NCBI RefSeq assembly: GCF_001581925.1 | Contig: NZ_LQZA01000001.1 | Coordinates: 186,001-250,000 of the forward strand | Length of the DNA stretch: 64,000 nt | Direction: 5' to 3' | DNA from: Ferrovum sp. PN-J185 | GTDB lineage: Bacteria > Pseudomonadota > Gammaproteobacteria > Burkholderiales > Ferrovaceae | In this document: positions 1 to 8,151 of the stretch, in pieces | How positions within the stretch are numbered: the stretch's first letter is position 1 | Layout of the letters: the number at the start of each line of letters is the position of its first letter | The notes under the pieces: generated by a model | The model's database searches: none | Told to the model about the DNA's origin: nothing | What the model saw: only the letters and a program-made list of their open reading frames with translations | Made by a program: the position numbers and the translations under genes

Positions 1-2
1 GT

Positions 3-629
3 GGGGCGACGGTTAAAAGTAAAACTGTCATCATCGCAACAGGAGCACGTTGGAAGAATCTCGGTATCCCAGGCGAGGCTGAATTTAAAAATAAAGGGGT
101 TGCCTATTGCCCTCATTGCGATGGTCCGTTATTTAAAGGTAAACATGTCGCAGTGGTTGGAGGAGGTAACAGTGGCGTTGAGGCTGCTATCGACTTAGCA
201 GGTATTGTTGGGCACGTTACTCTTCTTGAATTCATGCCGGACTTAAAAGCGGATGATGTATTACAAAAACGCTTACATAGTTTAGCGAATGTAACTGTTT
301 TAAAAAATGTACAGACCAAAGAAATTACCGGTGATACCAAAGTTAACGGTATGAGTTACATTGAACGCGATACAGGTCTTGAAAAACATATTGCTTTGGA
401 AGGGGTATTTATACAAATTGGTCTTGTTCCCAATACGGATTGGTTAGCAGACAATGTTGAACGTACCCGTTTTGGTGAAATTGTTGTTGATGGACATAAC
501 CAAACTAATGTACCGGGTGTTTTTGCAGCAGGTGATTGTACTAATACTCCTTACAAACAAATTGTTATTAGTATTGGTTCTGGTGCTACTGCAGCGTTAG
601 GAGCTTTTGATTATTTAATTCGTCATTGA
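3..629 (+). CDS. ahpF: Alkyl hydroperoxide reductase subunit F, C-terminal part (5' end outside window)
   Basis: This is the last 208 codons of a flavoprotein disulfide reductase, open to the left edge. Visible parts are the end of the FAD domain (ATGA, then GARW), the redox-active CPHC pair at 108-119, an NAD(P)H-binding GGGNSG loop near 156-173 and the closing FAD motif AAGDCT. AhpF passes electrons from NADH to the peroxiredoxin AhpC, which removes peroxides in the cytoplasm. Plain thioredoxin reductases usually have CATC or [16 protein letters not shown] followed by IDLAG reads like AhpF. The N-terminal thioredoxin-like domain pair that would prove AhpF lies outside the window, so a TrxB-like paralogue is not fully excluded. 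An intrinsic terminator follows 26 bases after the stop. Confidence 0.85.
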   Translation, partial: GATVKSKTVIIATGARWKNLGIPGEAEFKNKGVAYCPHCDGPLFKGKHVAVVGGGNSGVEAAIDLAGIVGHVTLLEFMPDLKADDVLQKRLHSLANVTVLKNVQTKEITGDTKVNGMSYIERDTGLEKHIALEGVFIQIGLVPNTDWLADNVERTRFGEIVVDGHNQTNVPGVFAAGDCTNTPYKQIVISIGSGATAALGAFDYLIRH

Positions 630-655
630 GTCAATTAACCAAATAACAAGTCACT

Positions 656-687
656 AAAAGCCTATTTAATAAATAGGCTTTTTGATT
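656..687 (+). terminator. Intrinsic terminator after ahpF
   Basis: A perfect 12-base stem (656-667 with 671-682) closes on a 3-base loop and runs into a T-rich stretch. It sits 26 bases after the ahpF stop and about 130 bases before glmS, so it separates the two transcription units. Confidence 0.85.
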
Positions 688-819
688 TTTAAATCTGTTT
701 TTTAACAGTATTGTTTGTTGTTTTCTATATTTCTGCTCTTCATTTAGCGTAAACGATAACCCTTTTTGATAAAATTGATAGATAATACCTTTTTTATCTC
801 TTCATGTAGGGTTCATGTC

Positions 820-2649
820 ATGTGCGGTATTGTAGGGGCCATCAGTCGTCAGAATATTGTTCCAATTTTAGTGGAAGGATTAAAAAAACTAGAATATCGT
901 GGTTATGATTCAGCAGGTCTAGCGGTCATTCATAACAAGCAATTAGGGCGAGTGAGAAGCACGGGTCGCGTTAAACAACTTGAAGAGGAAGTAGTTAAGC
1001 ATCATATTACTGGATCAATTGGTATTGCTCATACCCGCTGGGCAACCCATGGAGTACCCTCAGAACGCAACGCCCATCCACATATAAGTCTAGATGGTTT
1101 GGCAGTAGTTCATAATGGTATTATCGAAAATTACGAAGCATTACGCCATCAATTGCAGGAAATGGGTTATGTGTTTACCTCTGAAACTGACACAGAAGTT
1201 ATCGCTCACCTGATTCATTCCTTTTATCGCCAACATCATCAGTTGAATTTAGCAGTTAGAGAGGCACTCGCTCGTCTTCAAGGCGCTTATGCCATTGCTG
1301 TAATGGTGGAAGATCAACCAGAGCAACTCATTGCCGCACGCCTTGGTAGCCCTCTTTTAATTGGTATTGGTGAGGAGGGTTATTATTTGGCATCTGATGC
1401 ATCGGCGTTAATCAGCGTGACTCAAAAGATGCTCTATCTTGAAGAAGGGGATGTCGTTGAATTAACACTTAATGGTTATCACATAACAGACAGACAGGGC
1501 AGTGAAGTTGAGCGCGTCATGCACATTAGTGAGCTCTCACCTGATAACGTTGAGTTGGGGCCTTATCAGCATTATATGCAAAAGGAGATTGCAGAACAGC
1601 CACGCGCCATTACCGATACCGTAGAAAAAATAGTGGGGGTAGGCTTTACTCCCGATCTTTTTGGAGAGAGGGCCAATGAAGTATTCTCACACATCAAAGG
1701 GGTGATGATACTTGCCTGTGGCACAAGTTATCATGCAGGTCTTGTGGCACGTTATTGGTTTGAACAGATTACTCACTTACCTTGTATTGTTGAGGTAGCC
1801 AGTGAATACCGTTATCGTATTTCTGTTCCGCAGCCTGATTTTTTAGTAATAACTATTTCACAATCTGGTGAAACGGCGGATACCCAAGCTGCTCTTAAAC
1901 ACGCTAAAGCATTAGGTCATCATCATACTTTAACCATTTGTAATGTGCCTGAAAGTGCTTTAGTTAGACAGTCTCAATTCTCTTTCTTAACCCGTGCAGG
2001 AATGGAAATTGGCGTTGCCTCAACCAAAGCCTTTACGACTCAATTAGTGGCATTATTCTCCTTATCTGTGGTGATTGCTAAGTGCCAATCTCGCTTATCT
2101 AGCGACAAGGAAAATGAGTATCTTGATGCACTAAGACGTTTACCCAACAAGATTCAACATGTTTTGAATTTAGAGCCGCAACTAACGCTATGGGCTGATC
2201 GCTTTGCCCAAAAAGACCACGTACTTTTTTTGGGTAGAGGTATTCACTACCCCATTGCCCTGGAAGGATCATTAAAGCTTAAAGAGATTTCTTACATTCA
2301 TGCTGAAGCCTATCCCGCCGGTGAATTAAAACACGGTCCTCTGGCTTTAGTGGATGAGCGCATGCCTGTTATTGCTGTTGCTCCTAACGACAATTTATTG
2401 GAAAAACTTAAATCGAATTTGCAAGAAGTTAAGGCGCGTGGCGGAGTATTGTACGTGATTGCAGACAATGATTCCCATTTCAAAGCAGAAGAGGGGATTC
2501 ATGTGATTCGTATGCCGGATCATGAAGGGATTTTAAGTCCAATCATGCATGTGGTACCCTTACAGTTATTGGCCTATCACGTCGCGTGTCAGCGTGGTAC
2601 AGATGTTGATAAACCACGTAACTTAGCTAAGAGTGTTACCGTCGAGTGA
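820..2649 (+). CDS. glmS: Glutamine--fructose-6-phosphate aminotransferase (isomerizing)
   Basis: GlmS makes glucosamine-6-phosphate from fructose-6-phosphate and glutamine, the first step toward UDP-GlcNAc for peptidoglycan and lipid A. I chose the ATG at 820 because it puts the catalytic cysteine directly after Met (MCGIVGA); the reading frame is open from 766, but starting there would bury the nucleophile. The 609-residue length equals that of the E. coli enzyme. The glutaminase half carries the HTRWATHG and HNGIIEN motifs; two SIS sugar-isomerase domains follow (GTSYHAG near residue 303, GRGIHYP near 474) and the usual C-terminal [13 protein letters not shown]. The gene stands alone: a terminator lies upstream and a short hairpin downstream. 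No glmS ribozyme is evident in the leader. Confidence 0.97.
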   Translation: MCGIVGAISRQNIVPILVEGLKKLEYRGYDSAGLAVIHNKQLGRVRSTGRVKQLEEEVVKHHITGSIGIAHTRWATHGVPSERNAHPHISLDGLAVVHNGIIENYEALRHQLQEMGYVFTSETDTEVIAHLIHSFYRQHHQLNLAVREALARLQGAYAIAVMVEDQPEQLIAARLGSPLLIGIGEEGYYLASDASALISVTQKMLYLEEGDVVELTLNGYHITDRQGSEVERVMHISELSPDNVELGPYQHYMQKEIAEQPRAITDTVEKIVGVGFTPDLFGERANEVFSHIKGVMILACGTSYHAGLVARYWFEQITHLPCIVEVASEYRYRISVPQPDFLVITISQSGETADTQAALKHAKALGHHHTLTICNVPESALVRQSQFSFLTRAGMEIGVASTKAFTTQLVALFSLSVVIAKCQSRLSSDKENEYLDALRRLPNKIQHVLNLEPQLTLWADRFAQKDHVLFLGRGIHYPIALEGSLKLKEISYIHAEAYPAGELKHGPLALVDERMPVIAVAPNDNLLEKLKSNLQEVKARGGVLYVIADNDSHFKAEEGIHVIRMPDHEGILSPIMHVVPLQLLAYHVACQRGTDVDKPRNLAKSVTVE

Positions 2650-2660
2650 GTTGGGTGAGG

Positions 2661-2680
2661 CACAACAATCTAGTGTTGTG
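2661..2680 (+). other. Short hairpin downstream of glmS
   Basis: CACAACA at 2661-2667 pairs with TGTTGTG at 2674-2680 around a 6-base loop, 11 bases after the glmS stop. No T-run follows, so it may protect or process the mRNA end rather than act as a factor-independent terminator. Confidence 0.4.
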
Positions 2681-2755
2681 ACAACCGAATAAAACTAAGG
2701 GAATTCAAAGTAGTTAAGGGAAAGCAATAATCCTTAGCTCGAAATAACTGGTTGA

Positions 2756-3157
2756 TCACAGCGCAACAGTTTCTGATAAGAGTTTGTAACGATGAACTTT
2801 CTGCAGCTGTTTACCCAACTCGCGACGCGCGATATGAGTGTCGTAATGCGCTTGCAGTAAAAGCCACCAGCCATCGCTCACACCAAAGTAACGACAAAGA
2901 AGCAAGTCAGTCTCGGCGGTTACCGCTCGCTTGCCGGCCACGATATCGTTAATGTGGATGCTGGGTTGCCCCTGTCGATCGCCTGAGAGCGTTTCTAATC
3001 GATTCCCGGGTGGGACTCGCAAATTCTCAAGTCGACTAGAAATGGCTAGTTGGGTGAGTTTTCTGAGAGCCACGCGTTCTATGTTGACCCAGCGAGCAGC
3101 TCTTGTACCCAGGTAAAGAGTCTCAGTCTCAGGGTCACGAAAAGAAAGAATGGCCAT
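2756..3157 (-). pseudogene. In-frame HigB-HigA fusion remnant (toxin/antitoxin)
   Basis: The 133-residue reading frame joins two parts of a type II toxin-antitoxin pair. Residues 1-71 match the N-terminal two thirds of HigB (RelE/ParE-type killer), including FRDPETE, RVALRKL and LRVPPGNRLE..GDR.GQ. From about residue 69 onward it reads as HigA: INDIVAGKRAVTAETD, CRYFG, W.LLLQA.YD and ARRELG. The toxin's C-terminal end (normally about 20 more residues with active-site residues) and the antitoxin's first ~40 residues with most of the helix-turn-helix are missing. The join lies at Ile-Asn-Asp (2945-2953), a stretch both families share, so a deletion between short similar sequences fits well. The frame is intact, but neither half looks functional. 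It looks somewhat richer in GC than its surroundings, consistent with past acquisition. Confidence 0.75.
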
Positions 3158-3531
3158 GGAAAAATATTACCGAATCACATTAATAACGTTAAGTAGGAAT
3201 AAATTTAAAATCAAAATCCTTGGATTTTTGGGTAAATCGGAATAAACGGATACAGTTGAGCGCTATACCGAGCGTATCTTAGGTGAAATACTATTTGAAA
3301 GCGGATTCAATAAGCTTACTCAAGGTTCCTTGATAACTTGATCAAGTTCAAGTGGAAAAGCAGTCCGTATTGTTTCAATTAAAAGTACGCAAGCAAAGGC
3401 GCCTATGGGCTGACCGGCAGTCAAATGGAGAGTATTCTAGTGTGAACAAAGCCTGAGCTCCATATGTCCGAGCCTTACAAAGCAATTAATAATAGGGTGA
3501 ATGGAAAGATAGTCAGGTTTAACTTACCCCC
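3158..3531. other. Gene-poor stretch, probably degenerate
   Basis: No credible complete gene is visible. Short open stretches occur on both strands but are cut by stops; one minus-strand run of about 36 codons ends near 3307. I could not recognise a family. A perfect 14-base palindrome, AACTTGATCAAGTT, lies at 3335-3348. The location beside a broken toxin-antitoxin gene suggests decayed acquired DNA. Confidence 0.35.
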
Positions 3532-3559
3532 TTGTCAACCTATTCCGTTACGGTATAGT
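3532..3559 (+). promoter_or_regulatory. Sigma-70-type promoter for the 49-residue membrane protein gene
   Basis: TTGTCA (3532-3537) and TATAGT (3554-3559) are separated by 16 bases, about 40 bases ahead of the small gene's start codon at 3603. The fit to -35 and -10 consensus is good on both sides. Confidence 0.55.
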
Positions 3560-3602
3560 AACTATCTTTTATTTTGAAGTTTTAATATTCAAAGGGTGAT
3601 TC

Positions 3603-3752
3603 ATGTGGAGATTATGGGCGAAAGCTCTAGGTGAAAAATCAGGTGGGGACAATCGTGAGGCTGATAAAATCGCCTTAATTAGAAGTACCATTGTATTAGT
3701 TTATGTACTCACTAATATTTTGATTGTGGCGAGTATCATTCATCACTGGTAG
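3603..3752 (+). CDS. Small single-span membrane protein, 49 residues, function unknown
   Basis: I do not recognise a characterised family. The protein starts MWRLWAKALGEK, continues with a charged segment (GGDNREADK) and then a hydrophobic span of about 20 residues (roughly 27-46), ending IIHHW. This suggests an inner-membrane protein with one span. Support for it being real: a well-formed promoter upstream, a purine-rich ribosome site (AAAGGGTG) about 5 bases before the ATG, and a clean stop. It converges with the Cys-rich gene of the feo locus, with 18 bases between them. The ends of the two genes are framed by an inverted repeat (CTGGTAG 3746-3752, CTACCAG 3764-3770). Confidence 0.65.
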   Translation: MWRLWAKALGEKSGGDNREADKIALIRSTIVLVYVLTNILIVASIIHHW

Positions 3753-3770
3753 AGATAAAACCGCTACCAG

Positions 3771-3920
3771 TTATGAGCAATGATGCTCACTCTCGTGGTT
3801 AGTGGATTGACAGTTATTGCAGGTTGATGACTCGTGACAGGAACGGTTACCTGTCCATTGTTTTACTAAATACACTGCCGCCACCACAACAATAGCTATT
3901 GCAATATAGGTATCCCACAT
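3771..3920 (-). CDS. FeoB-associated Cys-rich membrane protein
   Basis: This 49-residue gene starts one base after the feoB stop, with a GGGGGG ribosome site inside the last feoB codons. The protein has an N-terminal span (WDTYIAIAIVVVAAVYLV, residues 2-19), a short basic stretch and a tail with four cysteines (28, 34, 37, 48) and several histidines. That layout and position match the small FeoB-associated Cys-rich proteins found after feoB in many bacteria; their exact role is unsettled, but metal binding near the FeoB pore is a fair inference. It is likely co-translated with feoB as the third gene of the operon. An internal hairpin (TGAGCA at 3774-3779, TGCTCA at 3784-3789) covers the stop region. 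Confidence 0.8.
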   Translation of the reverse strand: MWDTYIAIAIVVVAAVYLVKQWTGNRSCHESSTCNNCQSTNHESEHHCS

Positions 3921-3921
3921 A

Positions 3922-5787
3922 TTACCCCCCGAAATTCAACGTAAGCTGATAAGTTACAAAAGAGGCTAAATAACCCAATAAAAACAGATAAGTTAGCATA
4001 ATTGATGGAATACGCCACGAGTTAGTTTCTCGCTTCACGGCACCTAATGTAGCAACACATTGCGGGGCAAAAATATACCATACGAGTAAAGACAAAGCCG
4101 TGGCTAGTCCCCATGAATGATGCAACAAGGGGGCGAGAGCTGAGGTATTTACCTCGCCACCCTCGCTGGCTAGGGCGTAGACAGTCCCTAAAGCCCCAAC
4201 TGCTACTTCACGAGCTGCAAGTCCAGGAACAAGTGCCAAACAAATTTGCCAATTAAAACCAATTGGCGCAAAGATATGTTCTAGAAATTTCCCTAAACTA
4301 CCAGCAAAGCTATAAGTGATCGCAGGCTCGGTACTGTGAGCTGGAGCGATAGGATAGGAGCTTAAGAACCAGAGAATTACCATCATCGGTAAGATGATTT
4401 TCCCAACTCGAGAGGTGAATATTTCAGCGCGTTCAAGTAACCCCATTAGTAGGTTACGCATATGCGGTAGACGATATGAAGGTAGTTCCATCATCAGCGG
4501 TTGGTAGTGACGGCGTCCGATAGTTTTTTTAAGGACAAAGGCTACAATCATGGCAGAGAGAATGCCGCCCATGTAGAGGGAAAATAACACCAAACCCTGC
4601 AGATTAAATAGTCCCCCAACAGATCGATTAGGAATAAACGCAGCGATTAATAAGCCATACACAGGTAGTCTCGCGGAACAGGTCATTAATGGTGCAATCA
4701 GTATTGTTGTTAGGCGGTCACGTGGGTTTTGAATGGTACGTGTTGCCATAATCCCTGGTATGGCACAGGCAAAACTTGACAGCAGGGGAATAAATGATCG
4801 CCCTGATAGCCCCACACTCCCCATTATGCGATCAAGTAAAAACGCTGCTCGAGGAAGATAACCTGAATCTTCTAACGCTAAAATAAAAGTAAATAATATG
4901 AGAATTTGTGGCAAGAACTGTAAAACGCTTCCAGCTCCAGAAATGATTCCATCAACCAGTAAACTTCTTAATAATCCTTGGGGTAGCCAATGATTAATTA
5001 AATTACTCAGCCAATCTATGGCGCTTTTGATGGCGTCCATCGGTAAATTAGCCCAACTGAAGACAGCCTGAAAAGTGAAAAACAAGACACAAGCTAAGAT
5101 AATCATACCCCATACAGGATGCATGACAATATTATCTAGTTTTTCATTTAGCCCTTCTTTTCTTGCTGACTCATCACAACTTAAACGAATAATTTCTCTT
5201 ACTCGTTGTTGCATCTCCTGGAGTTCATTAGGGGTCGGATCTTTCCAAGGTAATACTGAGCTTTGATTGTCAGCAATGTTGCAATGGTCAAGAAAATCAA
5301 CGAGCTCTTGTGCTCCTTCATTATTGACCGCGACGCAGGAGACGACGGGAATTTCCAGTTCTTGGGAGAGCTTGTCCACGTCAATGATTAACCCTTGGCT
5401 TTTGGCTACATCCATCATGTTTAACACTAACACCATGGGTTTTTTTAATCGCGTGAGCTCTAACACCAAGCGTAAATGTAGTCGCAAGTTGGTGCTATCA
5501 ACGACACAAACCAATAAATCCGGTGCCACTTCATCTTTAAGCTGTCCCATGACCACACGGCGAGTAATGGACTCATCGAGTGAGGTAGGGGTAAGGCTGT
5601 AGGTACCGGGTAGATCAATAACATGTACTTTCTGACCAGAAGGACAATTTAAATCCCCTTCTTTTTTTTCAACGGTTACCCCAGCGTAATTAGCGACTTT
5701 CTGCCGACTCCCTGTTAGGCGATTAAACAGGGCGGTTTTACCGCAGTTTGGGGCGCCGACGAGTGCGGCAATATAGGACGTTTTCAT
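3922..5787 (-). CDS. feoB: Ferrous iron transport protein B
   Basis: FeoB is the inner-membrane Fe(II) permease with a cytosolic G domain. GTP-binding motifs are all visible: G1 GAPNCGKT at 11-18, the G2 Thr near 38, G3 DLPG at 58-61 and G4 NMMD at 123-126. A helical spacer follows, then two gate-type membrane domains from about residue 220 to the end, including the conserved CSARLPVY segment and a second cysteine in APQCVATL. At 621 residues it is shorter than the 773-residue E. coli protein. The start ATG overlaps the feoA stop by 4 bases (ATGA), a sign of translational coupling. Expression is probably iron-repressed through the Fur-like site ahead of feoA. Confidence 0.97.
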   Translation of the reverse strand: MKTSYIAALVGAPNCGKTALFNRLTGSRQKVANYAGVTVEKKEGDLNCPSGQKVHVIDLPGTYSLTPTSLDESITRRVVMGQLKDEVAPDLLVCVVDSTNLRLHLRLVLELTRLKKPMVLVLNMMDVAKSQGLIIDVDKLSQELEIPVVSCVAVNNEGAQELVDFLDHCNIADNQSSVLPWKDPTPNELQEMQQRVREIIRLSCDESARKEGLNEKLDNIVMHPVWGMIILACVLFFTFQAVFSWANLPMDAIKSAIDWLSNLINHWLPQGLLRSLLVDGIISGAGSVLQFLPQILILFTFILALEDSGYLPRAAFLLDRIMGSVGLSGRSFIPLLSSFACAIPGIMATRTIQNPRDRLTTILIAPLMTCSARLPVYGLLIAAFIPNRSVGGLFNLQGLVLFSLYMGGILSAMIVAFVLKKTIGRRHYQPLMMELPSYRLPHMRNLLMGLLERAEIFTSRVGKIILPMMVILWFLSSYPIAPAHSTEPAITYSFAGSLGKFLEHIFAPIGFNWQICLALVPGLAAREVAVGALGTVYALASEGGEVNTSALAPLLHHSWGLATALSLLVWYIFAPQCVATLGAVKRETNSWRIPSIMLTYLFLLGYLASFVTYQLTLNFGG

Positions 5788-6053
5788 GGGGTGGAGCGTC
5801 TTATTTTAATGGTTTGCGCCTCTTTAGCACGTAAAGCAAACGTTGAGGTGCCAATACGAAAGGCAATAGGATCCCCTTGCGGGAAACCCTTGCGTACTAC
5901 TTTTAGTTTTTCTCCAGGGATAAATCCCAACTCTAATAAGCGTCGAATACAATCCTGTCCCAGGCGAGAATCTGTCACATCATCAAGACTGACTTCGCTA
6001 ATGATGGCAGTTTCACCGATTTTAAGTTGATTTGCACGATAAATAGTATCCAT
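5784..6053 (-). CDS. feoA: Ferrous iron transport protein A
   Basis: FeoA is a small cytosolic SH3-like protein needed for efficient FeoB-dependent Fe(II) uptake. The 89-residue sequence shows the usual FeoA pattern: LGQDCIRRLLELGFIPGEKLKVVRK, then FPQGDPIAFRIGTSTFALRAKEA. It is slightly longer at the N-terminus than the ~75-residue E. coli protein. It is the first gene of feoA-feoB-(Cys-rich gene) and is transcribed away from pyrC across a 78-base gap. Confidence 0.95.
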   Translation of the reverse strand: MDTIYRANQLKIGETAIISEVSLDDVTDSRLGQDCIRRLLELGFIPGEKLKVVRKGFPQGDPIAFRIGTSTFALRAKEAQTIKIRRSTP

Positions 6054-6068
6054 GACTCTATCTTAAAC

Positions 6069-6087
6069 GAGAATGTTTCTTATTTGC
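6069..6087 (-). promoter_or_regulatory. Candidate Fur box upstream of feoA
   Basis: Read on the minus strand, this 19-base stretch matches the classical Fur box consensus (GATAATGATAATCATTATC) at 13 of 19 positions by my count. It begins about 15 bases ahead of the feoA start, where a repressor would cover the promoter or start region. A weak -35/-10 pair (TTAACA ending at 6100, TAAGAA near 6082) partly overlaps it. The divergent pyrC promoter must lie in the same gap. Confidence 0.5.
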
Positions 6088-6131
6088 AATAACTCTATAT
6101 GTTAATATTTAGTAAAAGTTAAGGAGTAGGT

Positions 6132-7175
6132 ATGAGTGAGCAAATAACGATAACCAGACCAGATGATTGGCATTTGCATGTGCGTGATGGTGATTTTTTA
6201 CAAGCGGTATTACCTGATACGGCAAAACAGTTTGCCCGGGCAATTATCATGCCTAATTTGAAGCCACCAGTGGTGACAGTGGCTCAGGCTCAGTCCTATC
6301 GTGATCGCATCACTGCAGCTCTACCTAAAGGCTCTTCCTTTAGCCCTTTGATGACGCTTTATTTAACGGAAAATACTCTGCCTGAGGAGATTGTTAAGGC
6401 AAAAGAGAGTGGTTTTGTGCATGCCGTAAAATATTATCCTGCAGGAGCGACTACCAACTCTGACTCTGGAGTGCGTCAATGGTCTAAGGTTGAAGAGGTA
6501 TTAGAAGCGATGGAGCAGTGTGGTTTACCATTATTAGTGCATGGTGAAGTGACTGATCCTGCCATTGACGTATTCGATAGAGAGAGGGTATTTATTGAGG
6601 ATCAACTTATCCCTTTAATTCTCAAATACCCTAAATTAAAGGTAGTGTTAGAGCACATCACCACAGCTTCGGCAGTTAAATTTGTGTTGACTGCCGATAA
6701 AAACATAGCAGCAACTGTTACAGCCCATCATTTATTGCTGAATCGTAATGCCTTATTTCAAGGTGGCATTCGTCCTCATCATTATTGTTTACCAGTCTTG
6801 AAAAGAGAAAAACATCGTCAAGCTCTGCTTGATGCCGTGGCATCAGGAAATAATAAGTTTTTTCTCGGGACAGATAGCGCCCCACATCCGCAATCACTGA
6901 AAGAAAATGCTTGCGGCTGTGCTGGCATCTACACAGCTCACGCAGCCATGGAGTTATACGCTGAAGCGTTTGACAGTATTGGAGCTCTAGATAAGCTAGA
7001 AGGGTTTGCTTCTTTTTATGGTGCGGATTTTTATGGCTTAGCACGTAATACTTCACAAATAACCCTTACTAAACAGCAGGTTAAGGTTCCTTCGCAATTA
7101 CAATATGGTTCTGAAACATTAATACCCATGAGGGCTGGGGAGTTTCTCGTATGGAGCTTTAATCACGAATCTTGA
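6132..7175 (+). CDS. pyrC: Dihydroorotase (class II)
   Basis: PyrC closes N-carbamoyl-aspartate to dihydroorotate, the third step of pyrimidine synthesis. The 347-residue length matches the E. coli-type enzyme (348). Zinc ligands are in place: HLH at 14-16, Lys100 (the carboxylated lysine, in VKYYPAG), the histidine of LVHGEVTD, that of LEHITTA, and the aspartate of GTDSAPH. A strong AAGGAG ribosome site lies 6 bases before the ATG. It is divergent from feoA, and the RNase P RNA gene begins 12 bases after its stop. Confidence 0.97.
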   Translation: MSEQITITRPDDWHLHVRDGDFLQAVLPDTAKQFARAIIMPNLKPPVVTVAQAQSYRDRITAALPKGSSFSPLMTLYLTENTLPEEIVKAKESGFVHAVKYYPAGATTNSDSGVRQWSKVEEVLEAMEQCGLPLLVHGEVTDPAIDVFDRERVFIEDQLIPLILKYPKLKVVLEHITTASAVKFVLTADKNIAATVTAHHLLLNRNALFQGGIRPHHYCLPVLKREKHRQALLDAVASGNNKFFLGTDSAPHPQSLKENACGCAGIYTAHAAMELYAEAFDSIGALDKLEGFASFYGADFYGLARNTSQITLTKQQVKVPSQLQYGSETLIPMRAGEFLVWSFNHES

Positions 7176-7187
7176 TAGAATGTACTT

Positions 7188-7538
7188 GAAGCTGACTAGA
7201 CAGTCGCTGCGTGCTTTGGCACGGAGAGGAAAGTCCGGGCTCCATAGAGCAGAATGCCGGTTAACGACCGGAAGCCGTGAGGCTATGGAAAGTGATACAG
7301 AGACTTAAACCGCCGATGTATTGTTTATACAATGCAGGTAAGGGTGAAAAGGTGCGGTAAGAGCGCACCGCAGGGCTGGTAACAGCACTGGCATGTTAAA
7401 CCCCATTCGGAGCAAGACCAAATAGAGGAACGTTAACGTGGCTCGCGTTGTTCCTGGGTAGGTTGCTTGAACGGTTGGGTAACCAATCGTCTAGAGGAAT
7501 GACTGTCCACGACAGAACCCGGCTTATCGGTCAGCTTC
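7188..7538 (+). ncRNA. rnpB: RNase P RNA (bacterial type A)
   Basis: The ends form a perfect 9-base P1 helix (GAAGCTGAC 7188-7196 with GTCAGCTTC 7530-7538). Hallmark core segments are present: GAGGAAAGTCCGGGCTCC near the 5' side and ACAGAACCCGGCTTA near the 3' end, plus internal GGTAAGGGTGAAAAGGTGCGGTAAGAG-type structure. At about 351 bases the size fits type A. The RNA is the catalytic part of RNase P, which trims tRNA 5' ends. It starts only 12 bases after pyrC, so read-through and processing, or a promoter inside pyrC, is likely. A T-rich stretch (7548-7556) without a separate hairpin follows. Confidence 0.97.
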
Positions 7539-7615
7539 ACCCCACAACTTTTCTTTTCAGAATCCTCGATTTCTCATATTTCCTAAAAAAAACAGTGGTT
7601 TGCCGGTTTTTCTAC

Positions 7616-7644
7616 TTGACCTTGTTGTACTTATGCCATATAGT
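7616..7644 (+). promoter_or_regulatory. Main dcw-cluster promoter (Pmra)
   Basis: TTGACC (7616-7621) and TATAGT (7639-7644) with an ideal 17-base spacer, about 60 bases ahead of the mraZ start. It is the best promoter I see for the division/cell wall operon. Confidence 0.75.
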
Positions 7645-7668
7645 GGAAAAAAGTGGGAATTTATGGGA
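7644..7668 (+). promoter_or_regulatory. MraZ operator: three boxes at 10-base spacing
   Basis: TGGAA (7644-7648), TGGGA (7654-7658) and TGGGA (7664-7668) recur every 10 bases, separated by 5-base AT-rich spacers. E. coli MraZ is known to bind tandem TGGGN repeats with 5-base spacers ahead of its own operon. The first box overlaps the last base of the -10 and the others cover the expected transcription start, so binding should block initiation. Confidence 0.75.
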
Positions 7669-7704
7669 AATTAGGTCTTTTTCTGGCTAAAAAAAGGGGA
7701 GAGT

Positions 7705-8151
7705 GTGTTTCAAGGGCCATCGTTAATTAGTTTGGATGCCAAAGGACGACTGGCAGTGCCAACTCGTTATCGGGATGCTTTGCGTTTGCAAAGTGATGGT
7801 CACCTCGTTATTACTGCTCACCCACATCGTTGTCTTCTGCTTTATCCCCGTTCTGCTTGGGAGCCGATTCGTGATGCCATCATGAAGCGCTCTGGATTTG
7901 ATAAAAATTCCACCTTACTGCAGGGTTTATTAGTTGGTCATGCTGATGATGTTGAAATGGATAGTGCAGGACGAGTATTGGTTGCTCCTGCTCTAAGACG
8001 TTTTGCTTCAATTGATCGCGAGGTTATGATGTTTGGGCAGGGTAGTCATTTTAAGTTATGGAATCCCCCTGCTTGGGACGAGCAATTCAAAGAAATCGAA
8101 CGGCTGGGCGCCGATCTTGTCCCCGCTGGCATGGAAGATTTCTCACTGTGA
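7705..8151 (+). CDS. mraZ: Transcriptional regulator MraZ
   Basis: MraZ is an AbrB/SpoVT-type DNA-binding protein that in E. coli represses its own dcw operon. The 148 residues contain two copies of the family's swapped-hairpin domain: ISLDAKGRLAVPTRYRDAL near the start and EMDSAGRVLVAPALRRFA in the second half. The start is a GTG, placed by the conserved FQGPSLISLDAKGR opening and an AGGGGAGAG ribosome site 4-10 bases upstream. Its likely operator lies just ahead of the gene. Its stop overlaps the rsmH start by 4 bases. Confidence 0.96.
   Translation: MFQGPSLISLDAKGRLAVPTRYRDALRLQSDGHLVITAHPHRCLLLYPRSAWEPIRDAIMKRSGFDKNSTLLQGLLVGHADDVEMDSAGRVLVAPALRRFASIDREVMMFGQGSHFKLWNPPAWDEQFKEIERLGADLVPAGMEDFSL

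Noticed and set aside
1-198. 65-codon reading frame at the left edge
   Set aside because: It is the +1 frame over ahpF; the protein in the third frame has CPHC and nucleotide-binding motifs.
766-819. Longer N-terminus for glmS
   Set aside because: It would place 18 residues before the Met-Cys that must become the N-terminal catalytic cysteine.
691-819. glmS ribozyme
   Set aside because: The leader is short and AT-rich without the ribozyme core; that ribozyme is a feature of Gram-positives.
7448-7690. 80-codon frame across rnpB and the dcw promoter
   Set aside because: It lies over the RNase P RNA and the promoter/operator and shows no protein-like character.
8058-8147. Upstream extension of rsmH
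   Set aside because: It lies entirely within mraZ; the GTG at 8148 gives the standard length.
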